A program made the position numbers and the translations under genes. From a virus, in IMG/VR virus record IMGVR_UViG_3300037258_000141, positions 1 through 37,108 of that record: a stretch of DNA of 37,108 bases; one strand, given 5' to 3'. This document shows, piece by piece, positions 29,175 through 37,108 of the stretch (its first letter is position 1; every line of letters starts with the position of its first letter). Below the pieces are notes generated by a model. That model searched no databases, was not told where the DNA came from, and worked only from the letters and a program-made list of their open reading frames with translations.

Positions 29175-29597
29175 ATGTTAATAGTAAAAATATGCAAAAA
29201 ACATGGAAATCTTGCAGCTGAAGATTGCTATAGATATAAGGATAAATTTCATCACTGCAAGAAGTGTATAAAAGATTACCAGAAAATTAATGCTGTAAGA
29301 ATTAAAGAAAAAAAGAAAACATCTTCATATTATGTGAAATTAGGAAATAAAAAAGGAACTTTTCAAGTAACCCAACAAGAATATTTGCATCTAAAAAATA
29401 AATTTAAAAATAAATGCGCTATTTGTAAATTGGAGCCCAAGCCATCCCGAAGACTTTCTATAGATCATAATCATGAATTAAAAAAAATACGCGGTTTATT
29501 ATGCGATAATTGTAATCATGGATTAGGTAAATTCTTTGACTCTATAGAATTATTATCAAATGCAATTAAATATTTAAAGGCTGCCAATAATAAATAA
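29175..29597 (+). CDS. HNH endonuclease, recombination endonuclease VII type
   Basis: 140 aa from ATG at 29175. N-terminal CKKHG...CKKC resembles the zinc knuckle units of the 4818-5504 product. The core has C81xxC84, DHNH at 97-100, C110xxC113 and GLGKFFDSIELL, closely parallel to the other protein (GLGKFYDSPDLL). It may resolve branched DNA before packaging or act as a mobile endonuclease. It ends the early operon; the terminator hairpin begins in its last codons. Confidence 0.85.
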   Translation: MLIVKICKKHGNLAAEDCYRYKDKFHHCKKCIKDYQKINAVRIKEKKKTSSYYVKLGNKKGTFQVTQQEYLHLKNKFKNKCAICKLEPKPSRRLSIDHNHELKKIRGLLCDNCNHGLGKFFDSIELLSNAIKYLKAANNK

Positions 29598-29605
29598 CAG
29601 CCTTT
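29576..29605. terminator. Bidirectional terminator between early and late operons
   Basis: AAAGGCTG (29576-29583) and CAGCCTTT (29598-29605) form a perfect 8-bp stem with a 14-nt loop. It straddles the end of the endonuclease gene and lies between the convergent operons, followed by an AT/T-rich stretch. Both transcripts should end here. The long loop makes it moderately strong at best. Confidence 0.55.
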
Positions 29606-29615
29606 ATTTCTCACC

Positions 29616-29861
29616 TTATACTTTTTTAGACTTTCTACCTTTTTTAACTTTCACAGATGGATCAACAATAGATTCATCCGCTTTTGTTGGCTCTAATTTT
29701 TCTGCTTCAATCAATTGCTTCAATAAAACGTTGTATTCTTCTTTAGCGCCGTGCAACATTAGAATCTGATTGTTCATCTGTTGTACGTATTGGCCTTGTT
29801 GCATAATAGCCGCATCCAATTCTCGGAGACGCTTTTCGATATTTTCTTTCGTTAAAATCAT
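29616..29861 (-). CDS. Small coiled-coil protein, end of the late operon
   Basis: 81 aa. Residues 1-55 form a coiled coil (ENIEKRLRELDAAIMQQGQY; LHGAKEEYNVLLKQLIEAEK), and the tail is basic (KVKKGRKSKKV). Small proteins of this type often close tail-fibre operons. A chaperone or fibre-associated role is possible. Confidence 0.6.
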   Translation of the reverse strand: MILTKENIEKRLRELDAAIMQQGQYVQQMNNQILMLHGAKEEYNVLLKQLIEAEKLEPTKADESIVDPSVKVKKGRKSKKV

Positions 29862-29877
29862 TGCAAAACTTCCTTAA

Positions 29878-30717
29878 TTAACTAGCTGCACGAATAAGTT
29901 GATAATTGATAACTGTATCACTACCTGGATCTGCACTAAAGGTAACAGTCAAGGTATTTGTCGTTACAACAGCCTGTAATACAGTGACATTTGCTGTTCC
30001 ATCATTAACGACTTGAACAAAAGCTCTATCGGTTGCTGCGACTGCACCTGTAACTGTAAACGCTTCTGCAGCTGCACCGCCGACCGTAGTAACTTGGTTA
30101 GCAAACTTAATCACAGCAGCAGGTGCGACACCCGTTGCTAATTTTGCAAGAGTTACGGCACTATTTGCAATAGTTAATACACCGGTTGCGCCAATTGTTG
30201 CATCGCCACTTAAAGCGGTTGCTGTTGGAACCCCTGCATTACCTGCTAATATGCTACCGGTTGCCAATGTAGCTAATTTACTATAGGCAATAGCCGCTGC
30301 AGCATTGATATCAGCATTGACAATAACACCAGCCACAATCGCTGTAACACCGGTATTTGTGATAGATATATCACCTGTCATAGCAACGTCGGTGGCTATA
30401 TTCCCAGCGTTACCAACAAAGATATGTCCACTAGTTAAAGCTTCAATACCAGCACCAGCTGATAAGGTGATAACACCGTTACTGATAGATACCGCTAATA
30501 ACGCAAATAATCCTGAATCAGTGATTTCATTATAGCTATATAAGCATTCCACAACATCACTAGGCGCAAGATCAATCGTACTCATTTGGCCGCCAATACC
30601 ATTTAAATAACCAGCTGTAGTAATCGTAGCTAGATTGTCTGTGGTAAGCATTTTAATCGTACCTGGCTTTACTCCGACTTCCCCAACGTTAACTCTTACA
30701 ATATTTTTAAGTGACAT
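29878..30717 (-). CDS. Tail-fibre-type structural protein
   Basis: 279 aa, Ala/Thr/Val/Gly-rich beta protein. It has the fibre-like repeat units HIFVGNAGNIATDVAMTGDI and SILAGNAGVPTATALSGDAT, and the ADINAAAAIAYSKLATLATG linker common in phage fibre shafts. The C-terminal domain (VTVLQAVVTTNTLTVTFSAD) is an Ig-like/receptor-binding-type beta domain. It belongs to the group of adsorption genes at 29.9-35.8 kb. Confidence 0.68.
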   Translation of the reverse strand: MSLKNIVRVNVGEVGVKPGTIKMLTTDNLATITTAGYLNGIGGQMSTIDLAPSDVVECLYSYNEITDSGLFALLAVSISNGVITLSAGAGIEALTSGHIFVGNAGNIATDVAMTGDISITNTGVTAIVAGVIVNADINAAAAIAYSKLATLATGSILAGNAGVPTATALSGDATIGATGVLTIANSAVTLAKLATGVAPAAVIKFANQVTTVGGAAAEAFTVTGAVAATDRAFVQVVNDGTANVTVLQAVVTTNTLTVTFSADPGSDTVINYQLIRAAS

Positions 30718-30746
30718 GATTAATTCCTTTTGTTAATTAATAAAGT

Positions 30747-31112
30747 TTAAATTAAATTTCCTAAAACACCTTTCACATACATAACATAATCTTGAAATAG
30801 CAGAGTGGGATTAGTCTTTTTAGCTAAATCATAAGCGGCTACAAAGGCAAAATTAGTTTTTAAATACAAAGTAAGACCTGCAAGTTCTTCGGCATCTTTA
30901 ATCACTTGTAAATCAAATCCTGGGATATTAATTAGCTGATCTAATGTAGGGCATTGAGCTATATTTTCTGGTAGCCAATCCACGAGCCATTCATCTATTT
31001 GCATTGGATTAATGCAAGACAAAACTGCGTCTTCACTATATAGGCGCAAACTAAATTTAGCGTCAGGAACTAAATTCATGATCCGATAATACATTTCTTC
31101 TTGAGTGAACAT
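30747..31112 (-). CDS. Hypothetical protein in the fibre cluster
   Basis: 121 aa, helical, aromatic-rich (IDEWLVDWLPENIAQCPTLD; LTLYLKTNFAFVAAYDLAKK). It is not fibre-like in composition. Lying between two fibre genes, it may be a fibre-assembly chaperone, but no family is recognised. Confidence 0.6.
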   Translation of the reverse strand: MFTQEEMYYRIMNLVPDAKFSLRLYSEDAVLSCINPMQIDEWLVDWLPENIAQCPTLDQLINIPGFDLQVIKDAEELAGLTLYLKTNFAFVAAYDLAKKTNPTLLFQDYVMYVKGVLGNLI

Positions 31113-31127
31113 TTTATTAATTCCCCT

Positions 31128-33143
31128 TTATCGAATACGTATACCTGTTATATTTCCATATCCCACTGATGTGCCTGTGGCATGAGAACTATTTCCCACT
31201 AGATAAATCGTGGTAGTAACGGAAAGATTAAATAGGCGCATAGGAACAGGGCCACCTACTGCATTTGAAGACGTGGGTGCACATAATATTCTTGTATTAA
31301 AAGCGGTAACAGGCAACGTTGCGCTTGTATTATTAATAGCAAATTGAACTGCTTCACCTGCTGCTGAACCTGCAGGATTAACGGTAGCATTGCCAAGAAC
31401 TAACCAACTTCCTGCTGTCAAACTAATAGAAGTTATATTAGTCGTTGTACCCGTAGGCATACTCACGGCTGAGCCTTCGAGAACTTGAGCTGTGATAGAT
31501 TCACCCACAAATCCAGCCGTACCTGCCGCACCACTTGTCACACCTTGGATATTGATACCGCCTGTGCCTTGAGCAAAGATATTTCCTGTTACATTTGTAT
31601 CAGTTGCACTCAAGAAGGATAGAGAAGGCATATTACCCGTAGCAGCATTTTGCATGGCCAAATAATTAACTGCGCTTGCCGCTGGATTCCATAGAAGCAT
31701 ATTTGCGCCATTTGCATCTAATAGACCTGCAGTGATACGTGGAGACGTACCTAAAACCGGTGCACCCGTTCCAGTATAAGCCACCCATCCTGGCACTCCA
31801 CCTGCCGATGTCAAAAGTCCTGCTGAGTTTACAACACTAACTCCCGCCACCGTGTTAGCTGCTGAAGAATAGAGTAGTTGGTTAATAGTCGTTGTAGCAG
31901 GCCATGTTGCTGTTGACCACGCTGGAGCCGCTGTTGAACCTGAACGTAACATCTGTCCCGCTGTCGCTGTTCCGGCTAAAATTGCCATTGCGGATGCTGT
32001 GCTGTAAACAATACCACCATTAGAAGCGGTTAATGCTGCTGAAGTTCCACCTTGCGCTAATGAAACTGGAAAAATAATATTTCCAAATTGATTATAATTA
32101 AAAGCGGTTGTATCAACGGTAACAATCGTTGCTGCATTATACCAGGCAGTACCTTGCAATGTTGCGCCGTTATTAATAAGAATCAATCCAGTATTATTAA
32201 TTTCGGTAGCCGTATCATAAGACGTTGCTCTTATCGCAGACCAATTTGTTGAAACTGATCCTGCATTGGTAACGGTATAAATTCCTTCATTAGCTGTGGT
32301 CATCCCGGTTGCGGTATTTTTAAATAAAACATTCGCACCCACAGGAGGATTAACACCATCAAGTGTAAGCACCGCTTGAACGCCAGCATTAGTGATGGTA
32401 GCACCGACACCGGATCCAGACTGTGTAACGGTTCCCAAACTTGCAGCAGACGCTGCATAAACGCTTGTTCCATTTAATGCAGTTTGATCTACGTAATTTT
32501 TTGTAGCGGCATCTTGAGCACTAACGGGATCAACCACGTTATTAATAAGATGCGTATTCATATTAAGTGCTTGGCCTTGCGCACCTAATGCAGTGATATT
32601 CGTTTGAACCGCAGACGGTAATGTAGAACTAATAGAGGGAACGCCTGAACCTGATGTGATTAAGGCTCCATTGTTTCCCGTGGCGAGTCCCGCAATTACG
32701 TTGTTTGCTGAAGAGTAGAGTATCTGGTTTATAGTTGTACTACCAAGTCCCGTACCACCACGTGCCACACTAAGTTGGCCAGACCATCCTAGGGTTAAAG
32801 AAACAGCATGCAGCAAAGACGTTAAAGGCGTACCACCAAGCGTTAAGGTAACGTTTGTATCGTCAACCTTTGTTAAGGCTTCACCTGCCACCAAAGAATC
32901 AGCATACGCTTTATTTACGGCATCACTAGCCGATATCGGTGCAGGTAGACCTGTAATGGTATTACCATCCATATCAATGGCACCGGCCATTGTCCCACCG
33001 GCCAACGGAAGATAAACTCCAGGTTCGCCTTGAAAACTAAACCGCGTATTTAGACCGTTCCGTAATCCGACGACGATATCGTCAACGACTAAATCGCCCC
33101 CGTCAATGAAGGTACTAAAATGTGAATCTTGTGGAACAGCCAT
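31128..33143 (-). CDS. Long tail fibre protein with repeated shaft units
   Basis: 671 aa. N-terminal residues 1-80 (FIDGGDLVVDDIVVGLRNGL; YLPLAGGTMAGAIDMDGNTI, then TGLPAP) look like an attachment and shaft start. Two long repeats follow, each with a GGTG/GGTS turn, TTINQ(I/L)LYSSA and an AG..V.N..GLLTS-type stretch (about residues 127-180 and 365-450). The DAANKAYADS/DAATKNYVDQ motifs are standard fibre-shaft elements. The C-terminal ~130 residues form a separate beta-sandwich domain. It is likely a receptor-binding fibre. It is the longest of the candidate adsorption proteins after the 725-aa one. Confidence 0.72.
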   Translation of the reverse strand: MAVPQDSHFSTFIDGGDLVVDDIVVGLRNGLNTRFSFQGEPGVYLPLAGGTMAGAIDMDGNTITGLPAPISASDAVNKAYADSLVAGEALTKVDDTNVTLTLGGTPLTSLLHAVSLTLGWSGQLSVARGGTGLGSTTINQILYSSANNVIAGLATGNNGALITSGSGVPSISSTLPSAVQTNITALGAQGQALNMNTHLINNVVDPVSAQDAATKNYVDQTALNGTSVYAASAASLGTVTQSGSGVGATITNAGVQAVLTLDGVNPPVGANVLFKNTATGMTTANEGIYTVTNAGSVSTNWSAIRATSYDTATEINNTGLILINNGATLQGTAWYNAATIVTVDTTAFNYNQFGNIIFPVSLAQGGTSAALTASNGGIVYSTASAMAILAGTATAGQMLRSGSTAAPAWSTATWPATTTINQLLYSSAANTVAGVSVVNSAGLLTSAGGVPGWVAYTGTGAPVLGTSPRITAGLLDANGANMLLWNPAASAVNYLAMQNAATGNMPSLSFLSATDTNVTGNIFAQGTGGINIQGVTSGAAGTAGFVGESITAQVLEGSAVSMPTGTTTNITSISLTAGSWLVLGNATVNPAGSAAGEAVQFAINNTSATLPVTAFNTRILCAPTSSNAVGGPVPMRLFNLSVTTTIYLVGNSSHATGTSVGYGNITGIRIR

Positions 33144-33164
33144 TAGAAATCCCTCTCAGTCTCG

Positions 33165-33563
33165 TTAACTTGGCATTGCGTAGAAAGCTACACTTACGCC
33201 TGGTGTCGTGGCTGTTGGCGCAAAGAAATTTAATACATCGCCAACATTTACTAAATAAGCTTTATCTAGGGTATTAGTCACTAGCTCAGATGTATCTTTA
33301 GCAAAGGTGCCTGCTGCAGGAACATCAGCTGTTTGGTTAACCGCGACCCATACGTTTCCAGTGGTTCTTATTACTGCAAGCATCTTATTGCTATTATCAT
33401 TGCCACCATAGGATGTAATTCCACCCATAATGCCGCCACCAGGTACGGTAAGCGTCGTATTTGTTGCCGCAACTAATGTCGCATTATAAATTTGATCTGA
33501 ATATTGCTGACCAAAATCATTAGATCCTTTTGTTTCTTGAAACGTTCTAAATGGAGTCGTCAT
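33165..33563 (-). CDS. Small beta-rich virion protein
   Basis: 132 aa, Thr/Val/Gly-rich, all-beta (NATLVAATNTTLTVPGGGIM; AVIRTTGNVWVAVNQTADVP). It lies between two fibre genes. Composition and position suggest a decoration or fibre-capping protein. No function can be assigned. Confidence 0.6.
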   Translation of the reverse strand: MTTPFRTFQETKGSNDFGQQYSDQIYNATLVAATNTTLTVPGGGIMGGITSYGGNDNSNKMLAVIRTTGNVWVAVNQTADVPAAGTFAKDTSELVTNTLDKAYLVNVGDVLNFFAPTATTPGVSVAFYAMPS

Positions 33564-33579
33564 TTTAAATTATTCCTTT

Positions 33580-35757
33580 TTATATAATTCCTAAACGGGC
33601 ATCCGCTATGTAATGGTAAAAGATTAAACTTTGTAATGTAAAAGGTAATCCACCAAAACTTGCTGCCGTGAAAGTAAATAACTGCCTTAAACCATTAGGT
33701 GCAATAAGAAAGCTTTTTGGCGATTGACCAGTAAATACATAACCTGAAATTGCATCTGTATTGGGATTAACTTTTGGTGTGTTATCAGGAGATAAATAGT
33801 TATTTCCTGAAACCATGCCTATCTGAATTGCATTAGCGGTTCCGGTAGGAGAATAAAAAGTTAACGCTGGAATCACCCGCTTTACTTGATTGAAAACTAC
33901 ACCAAAAGTTTGAGCATACATATTGTAAACTAACCCGGAAGAATCCACTGAAGTAGAAAGAGACACGGTTCTAGCTCCAGCATTAGTGACAGCGCCTGGT
34001 AGAACATTAAAGTCATAGCTCTTTTCATAATAATATTCACACTCCCTCAGTACTTCATCTAAAGTTTGAGGAGCAGGGCGTGTTGCAATATCACCTGCGC
34101 ATAGGCCGACCGAATTAATAATCAATTGATTAGATGTTGTAACGGAAGCAGTACCAATTACGATTGCAAAAAATGTTACGGTATTTGCAATCGCAGGGGT
34201 TATTGACCAACCATTAAATGAGAAATCACTTAAATTAGCGCCTGTAGTGACATTTGCTGTGGCATCTTGTTTGATATCGCGTTTAATCTCTGTCCAGTTA
34301 CCATTAAAGGTGGCAGGTTTTCCGTTAGCATCTAATGTTAAAACTAATGAATTGTTGGTACCTGTCGCGACATTAGGTAAAGATACATCGGTTGTATACC
34401 AAAGAGAAATGGTTAAAGGAATAGTAGCTGTGGCCGCAACCGCGCATAAATTAACGGCTAATCTTTCATGCAACATATCACGTGCGGTAAATTGATCAAG
34501 ATATTGAATAACCGCCATTTGAGTTGGGGTGGTGGCACCTAAAATGATATTACCATTCACATCTGCCGCAATTGCTACACCACTATTAATCGATTGAAAA
34601 ACAATAGTCTGATCCCAGGCATAAAATGACTTATTTGCACCAATAGCCTGCGCGCCTATGGAAGTTCCTAAAATCTGAGCTGGATTTAATGGGAAATCCC
34701 ACGCCGTTAAGAAACTTGGAATTTGCTTATAAGCTAATTGTGGCTTGTAATAATGCGCTAAATGATCCCGTTGTCTAGCTGCGGTTTGTTCGTCAAAAGG
34801 AATATTAACGGATATAGCTGTTCCCACGACTTGAATACTTGTGATAGCAATATTACGGGCTGTAGGCAATATGATAGAAATATCAGTATAACCTGTAGAT
34901 GCCGGTGAATTTGCTTGATCTGTAATCGCTGCATTGTTCGCTATAATATGATAAGCACCGTCTGTAGGGATCGATGTGCTAGGAATAATTTGAGTAGGAG
35001 TTCCTGTCGATGGAATATAACTCATCGATATAAAAGAACCGCCACCGCTTAATACCGCTGCGGTAATAGAACCACTGACAAAACCACCTCTGAAAATACT
35101 AGGAGTATTTAAGAATCGTTGCCTTAATTGAATGGTAGAACCAAGTCCAGCAGACGCTTCTATACGTAATGCAAAAGGAGGATTTGTAACGACTCCAGCT
35201 GATACTGGTTGCAACCTTTCGAGGGTAAGTGTTCCTGTTCCAGTCGTTATAACATCCCAATCAGGAGCAATAGGGGTAACAGTATCACTACCTGTGACGC
35301 TAATTGTTGCAATAGCACTGGAATTAAAATTAACTTCAACGAATTGAGGATTAGACATCTCATTTTCGGTGTCTGTTCTTTCAGAAGGGGATATCCCACC
35401 CGTATCAACGTAAGGGACAGCTTGACGGACAAACTGCGGAACACCGCCTGAACTTTCTACCGTAACATAGTAAAGATCTAATTCCCCCTCGTTATCGTAA
35501 GGGTAGGCGTAAGGAACGAATGGATCGCCATCTTGATCGACAAACGTTCCTGACAAGCCTAATGTTAATTGAGATCCAACAGAAACGAATGTGTAGTTAG
35601 GGCTAACACCGGCTATCTGATAAACAACTTTTGGAGTTAAACGCTGCGCATCGCGGTAAAAACTGACAACACCTGCAGCCAAAGGGAGTCCTGTATCTTT
35701 GTCTAATATGACTTCCTCAATATTAAATAGTGGTATATATAACGGATTAATCGCCAT
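33580..35757 (-). CDS. Tail spike/fibre protein with particle-binding N terminus
   Basis: 725 aa. The N-terminal ~120 residues (NPLYIPLFNIEEVILDKDTG, then LPLAAGVVSFYRDAQRL) have the beta-domain pattern of fibre proteins anchored to the tail hub. The middle is a beta-rich jellyroll/CBM-like domain (SSAIATISVTGSDTVTPIAP). Near residue ~560, LDEVLRECEYYYEKSYDF matches the L.EEL..C.RYYEKSYD motif frequent in carbohydrate-binding phage tail proteins. No hydrolase catalytic motif is evident. The N-terminal anchor is expected to attach to the gp10/gp4-type hub. Confidence 0.72.
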   Translation of the reverse strand: MAINPLYIPLFNIEEVILDKDTGLPLAAGVVSFYRDAQRLTPKVVYQIAGVSPNYTFVSVGSQLTLGLSGTFVDQDGDPFVPYAYPYDNEGELDLYYVTVESSGGVPQFVRQAVPYVDTGGISPSERTDTENEMSNPQFVEVNFNSSAIATISVTGSDTVTPIAPDWDVITTGTGTLTLERLQPVSAGVVTNPPFALRIEASAGLGSTIQLRQRFLNTPSIFRGGFVSGSITAAVLSGGGSFISMSYIPSTGTPTQIIPSTSIPTDGAYHIIANNAAITDQANSPASTGYTDISIILPTARNIAITSIQVVGTAISVNIPFDEQTAARQRDHLAHYYKPQLAYKQIPSFLTAWDFPLNPAQILGTSIGAQAIGANKSFYAWDQTIVFQSINSGVAIAADVNGNIILGATTPTQMAVIQYLDQFTARDMLHERLAVNLCAVAATATIPLTISLWYTTDVSLPNVATGTNNSLVLTLDANGKPATFNGNWTEIKRDIKQDATANVTTGANLSDFSFNGWSITPAIANTVTFFAIVIGTASVTTSNQLIINSVGLCAGDIATRPAPQTLDEVLRECEYYYEKSYDFNVLPGAVTNAGARTVSLSTSVDSSGLVYNMYAQTFGVVFNQVKRVIPALTFYSPTGTANAIQIGMVSGNNYLSPDNTPKVNPNTDAISGYVFTGQSPKSFLIAPNGLRQLFTFTAASFGGLPFTLQSLIFYHYIADARLGII

Positions 35758-35821
35758 GCTTGACTCCCTTCGCGTAAATTCCTGAATACCTGTTATATGG
35801 TAATGGATTAGTCATTTAATT

Positions 35822-37108
35822 TCACTTCCCTTTCTTCTTTAGACTTTTTTCTAAAAGGCTTACCCATTCTGGATTTGTCATTAAATTAACTAATGCAACG
35901 TCATGAGCTTGGCCATATTTCTGATCTAAGCTTCTTTTAAGGGCATCCACTTTATTTCTAGCGGATGACATGCTTGTCTTTTCCAATGCGGCCGCCGTTC
36001 TTATAGACGGATCGCTGGGTATTAAATCACCGAATAACAACTTCATATCTTTAAGATTTTGCTGTGCCTCTGGATAAGGTTCTAGCTTATCTAATAACTT
36101 TTCAAAATCTTTTTTACTCTTCATAAATTTAGAGAATTCATTACCTGTCATGTTTCTTTTATCAAAGAAATCCTCTATGTCTTTCCGAGTAAATTCACGC
36201 TCTGCTATTTTTCGAGCTACTTTATATTCTGGTTGAATTTTATCCATTTCAGCGACCATTTCATTTCGAGCATTCGTTGCTTGATCTGAACTAAATTTCT
36301 TCATACCTTTTGCTTTTTCTTTTTCCATATCAGCAATCACACGTTTAACGATATTCCAATATTCAAAGCTATTTTCTGGAACACCTCGAACCGCGCGCTT
36401 ATAAGTTGGATCTGACTTTAATTGTGAAATAGCATCACCAACAATAGGATCTTGTTTCCACTTTGTTAAAAAATCGTCTGGGACAGACGCACTCATTGCT
36501 TTTTCGTAAGCTGCTTTCTTTTCAGGGGCGAGTTCTTTGGGATCATAAATATTACGTTGAAGTGTATTTAGAGCCTCCTCTTCGCTTTCAGATCTTCCTC
36601 TTCCTTTCTCAAGTAAGAGTTTAGAACCCGCATTAGTGCGGCCTATAGTGCCTTGCTTTGCCGCTTCAAAAGGGGACAAGGTTGATTCTGCTGGCGTTAA
36701 ATAGCTAAGACCTAGACGCTGCGCTGCTTCCTGACGTTCTTTAATTTCAGGTAAATGCTTGCTTTCAATATCAGAAAATAGCTTTCTTTGAGCATGTGTT
36801 TCAGGCTTGATTGACTTGTATTTAATGTAATCACTTAAGGCTTCAGTAAGGGAAGGAAGCATAGGTATTTTAGCCGTTGCACCAAGTCCTGCAAGAGTAT
36901 CAAGTCCTGTGGATGCTGCAGTACCTGCCATCTCTGGAATATTTTTAACAAAATTTGTCGCAGCTTGTGGGGCTGCTTTAGCAACGTTATAAGCCGCCTT
37001 TGGAATATTACTAATGGTTGTATAGCCGCCAGGAGAATTAGGCGCAGGAGCCATATTAGCGGTAAGGGGAGGGCTTCCTGGCGGTTGAGCAGGGGTTACA
37101 TCAGGCTC
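35822..37108 (-). CDS. Ejection/internal virion protein, C-terminal part (gene crosses the circle junction)
   Basis: C-terminal part of the 652-aa gene starting at 799 (bases 36982-37108 repeat 1-127). It is strongly helical and charged, with long coiled-coil stretches (EALNTLQRNIYDPKELAPEK; AKKIAEREFTRKDIEDFFDK-like region) and a basic end (LLEKSLKKKGK). Helical C-terminal halves are usual for ejection proteins that form a periplasm-spanning channel. P22 gp16 is 609 aa, similar in length. It ends the ejection series. The fibre genes follow after a short gap (35758-35821). Confidence 0.7.
   Translation of the reverse strand, partial: EPDVTPAQPPGSPPLTANMAPAPNSPGGYTTISNIPKAAYNVAKAAPQAATNFVKNIPEMAGTAASTGLDTLAGLGATAKIPMLPSLTEALSDYIKYKSIKPETHAQRKLFSDIESKHLPEIKERQEAAQRLGLSYLTPAESTLSPFEAAKQGTIGRTNAGSKLLLEKGRGRSESEEEALNTLQRNIYDPKELAPEKKAAYEKAMSASVPDDFLTKWKQDPIVGDAISQLKSDPTYKRAVRGVPENSFEYWNIVKRVIADMEKEKAKGMKKFSSDQATNARNEMVAEMDKIQPEYKVARKIAEREFTRKDIEDFFDKRNMTGNEFSKFMKSKKDFEKLLDKLEPYPEAQQNLKDMKLLFGDLIPSDPSIRTAAALEKTSMSSARNKVDALKRSLDQKYGQAHDVALVNLMTNPEWVSLLEKSLKKKGK
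36982..37108. repeat. Terminal direct repeat, right copy (assembly overlap of a circle)
   Basis: Exact copy of bases 1-127. Joining 36981 to base 1 restores an unbroken 652-aa reading frame, which is the strongest internal evidence that the molecule is circular or circularly permuted. Confidence 0.93.

Noticed and set aside
29878-33143. Diversity-generating retroelement target in the fibre genes
   Set aside because: No reverse transcriptase and no template repeat was found; the internal repeats are ordinary fibre-shaft units.
36982-37108. True packaged direct terminal repeats, as in T7-like phages
   Set aside because: The repeat lies inside one continuous gene and has an assembler-like length. 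The terminase and virion are P22-like, for which headful packaging with circular permutation is expected.

Overview
The window is one complete, circular phage-plasmid. Bases 1-127 are repeated exactly at 36982-37108, and a single long gene reads in frame through that overlap. The real molecule is therefore a circle of 36,981 bp, or a circularly permuted one, and the window ends are artificial. It is AT-rich with strong AAGGAG-type ribosome sites. The virion genes are those of a P22-like podovirus, so the host is most likely a low-GC gammaproteobacterium. Legionellales-like bacteria are plausible, but nothing in the sequence proves a host.

Minus strand, from 16254 down through the circle junction to 29616 (about 23.6 kb in one direction): a lambda P-like helicase loader, a PD-(D/E)XK endonuclease, an M15-family endolysin, a holin, a small zinc protein, small and large terminase, portal, two small basic proteins, scaffold, coat, a coat-adjacent structural protein, a gp4-like adaptor, an inserted HNH endonuclease, gp10-like tail protein, a 90-aa protein, three ejection-protein candidates (235, 449 and 652 aa, close to P22 gp7/gp20/gp16 in size and order), and then a run of tail spike and fibre genes. 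This is the late operon.

Centre, 16.3-19.5 kb: the plasmid module. It holds an IncFII-type RepA initiator with an oriR-like region just beyond its 3' end (perfect DnaA box plus GGGG..CACTTA repeats), a ParA ATPase, and a ribbon-helix-helix partner. Three promoters here share the same architecture: -35, an 18-nt spacer that is itself a conserved box, -10, and a second box 20 bp upstream. They drive two tiny genes beside the origin, the parA operon, and a small secreted Cys-rich peptide. No integrase is seen, so stable inheritance is presumably extrachromosomal.

Plus strand, 19.3-29.6 kb: the early/accessory operon. It holds a RecE-like exonuclease, an HNH endonuclease, a RecT/Bet annealase, a small HTH protein and about 25 short, tightly overlapping genes, most of unknown function. 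Among these are several single-helix membrane microproteins, zinc-ribbon proteins, a candidate Acb2-type anti-CBASS sponge, a cold-shock protein and an endonuclease VII-like HNH protein. A hairpin at 29576-29605 separates this operon from the converging late operon. Replication appears to depend on host polymerase and host DnaB, because only initiator and loader proteins are encoded.
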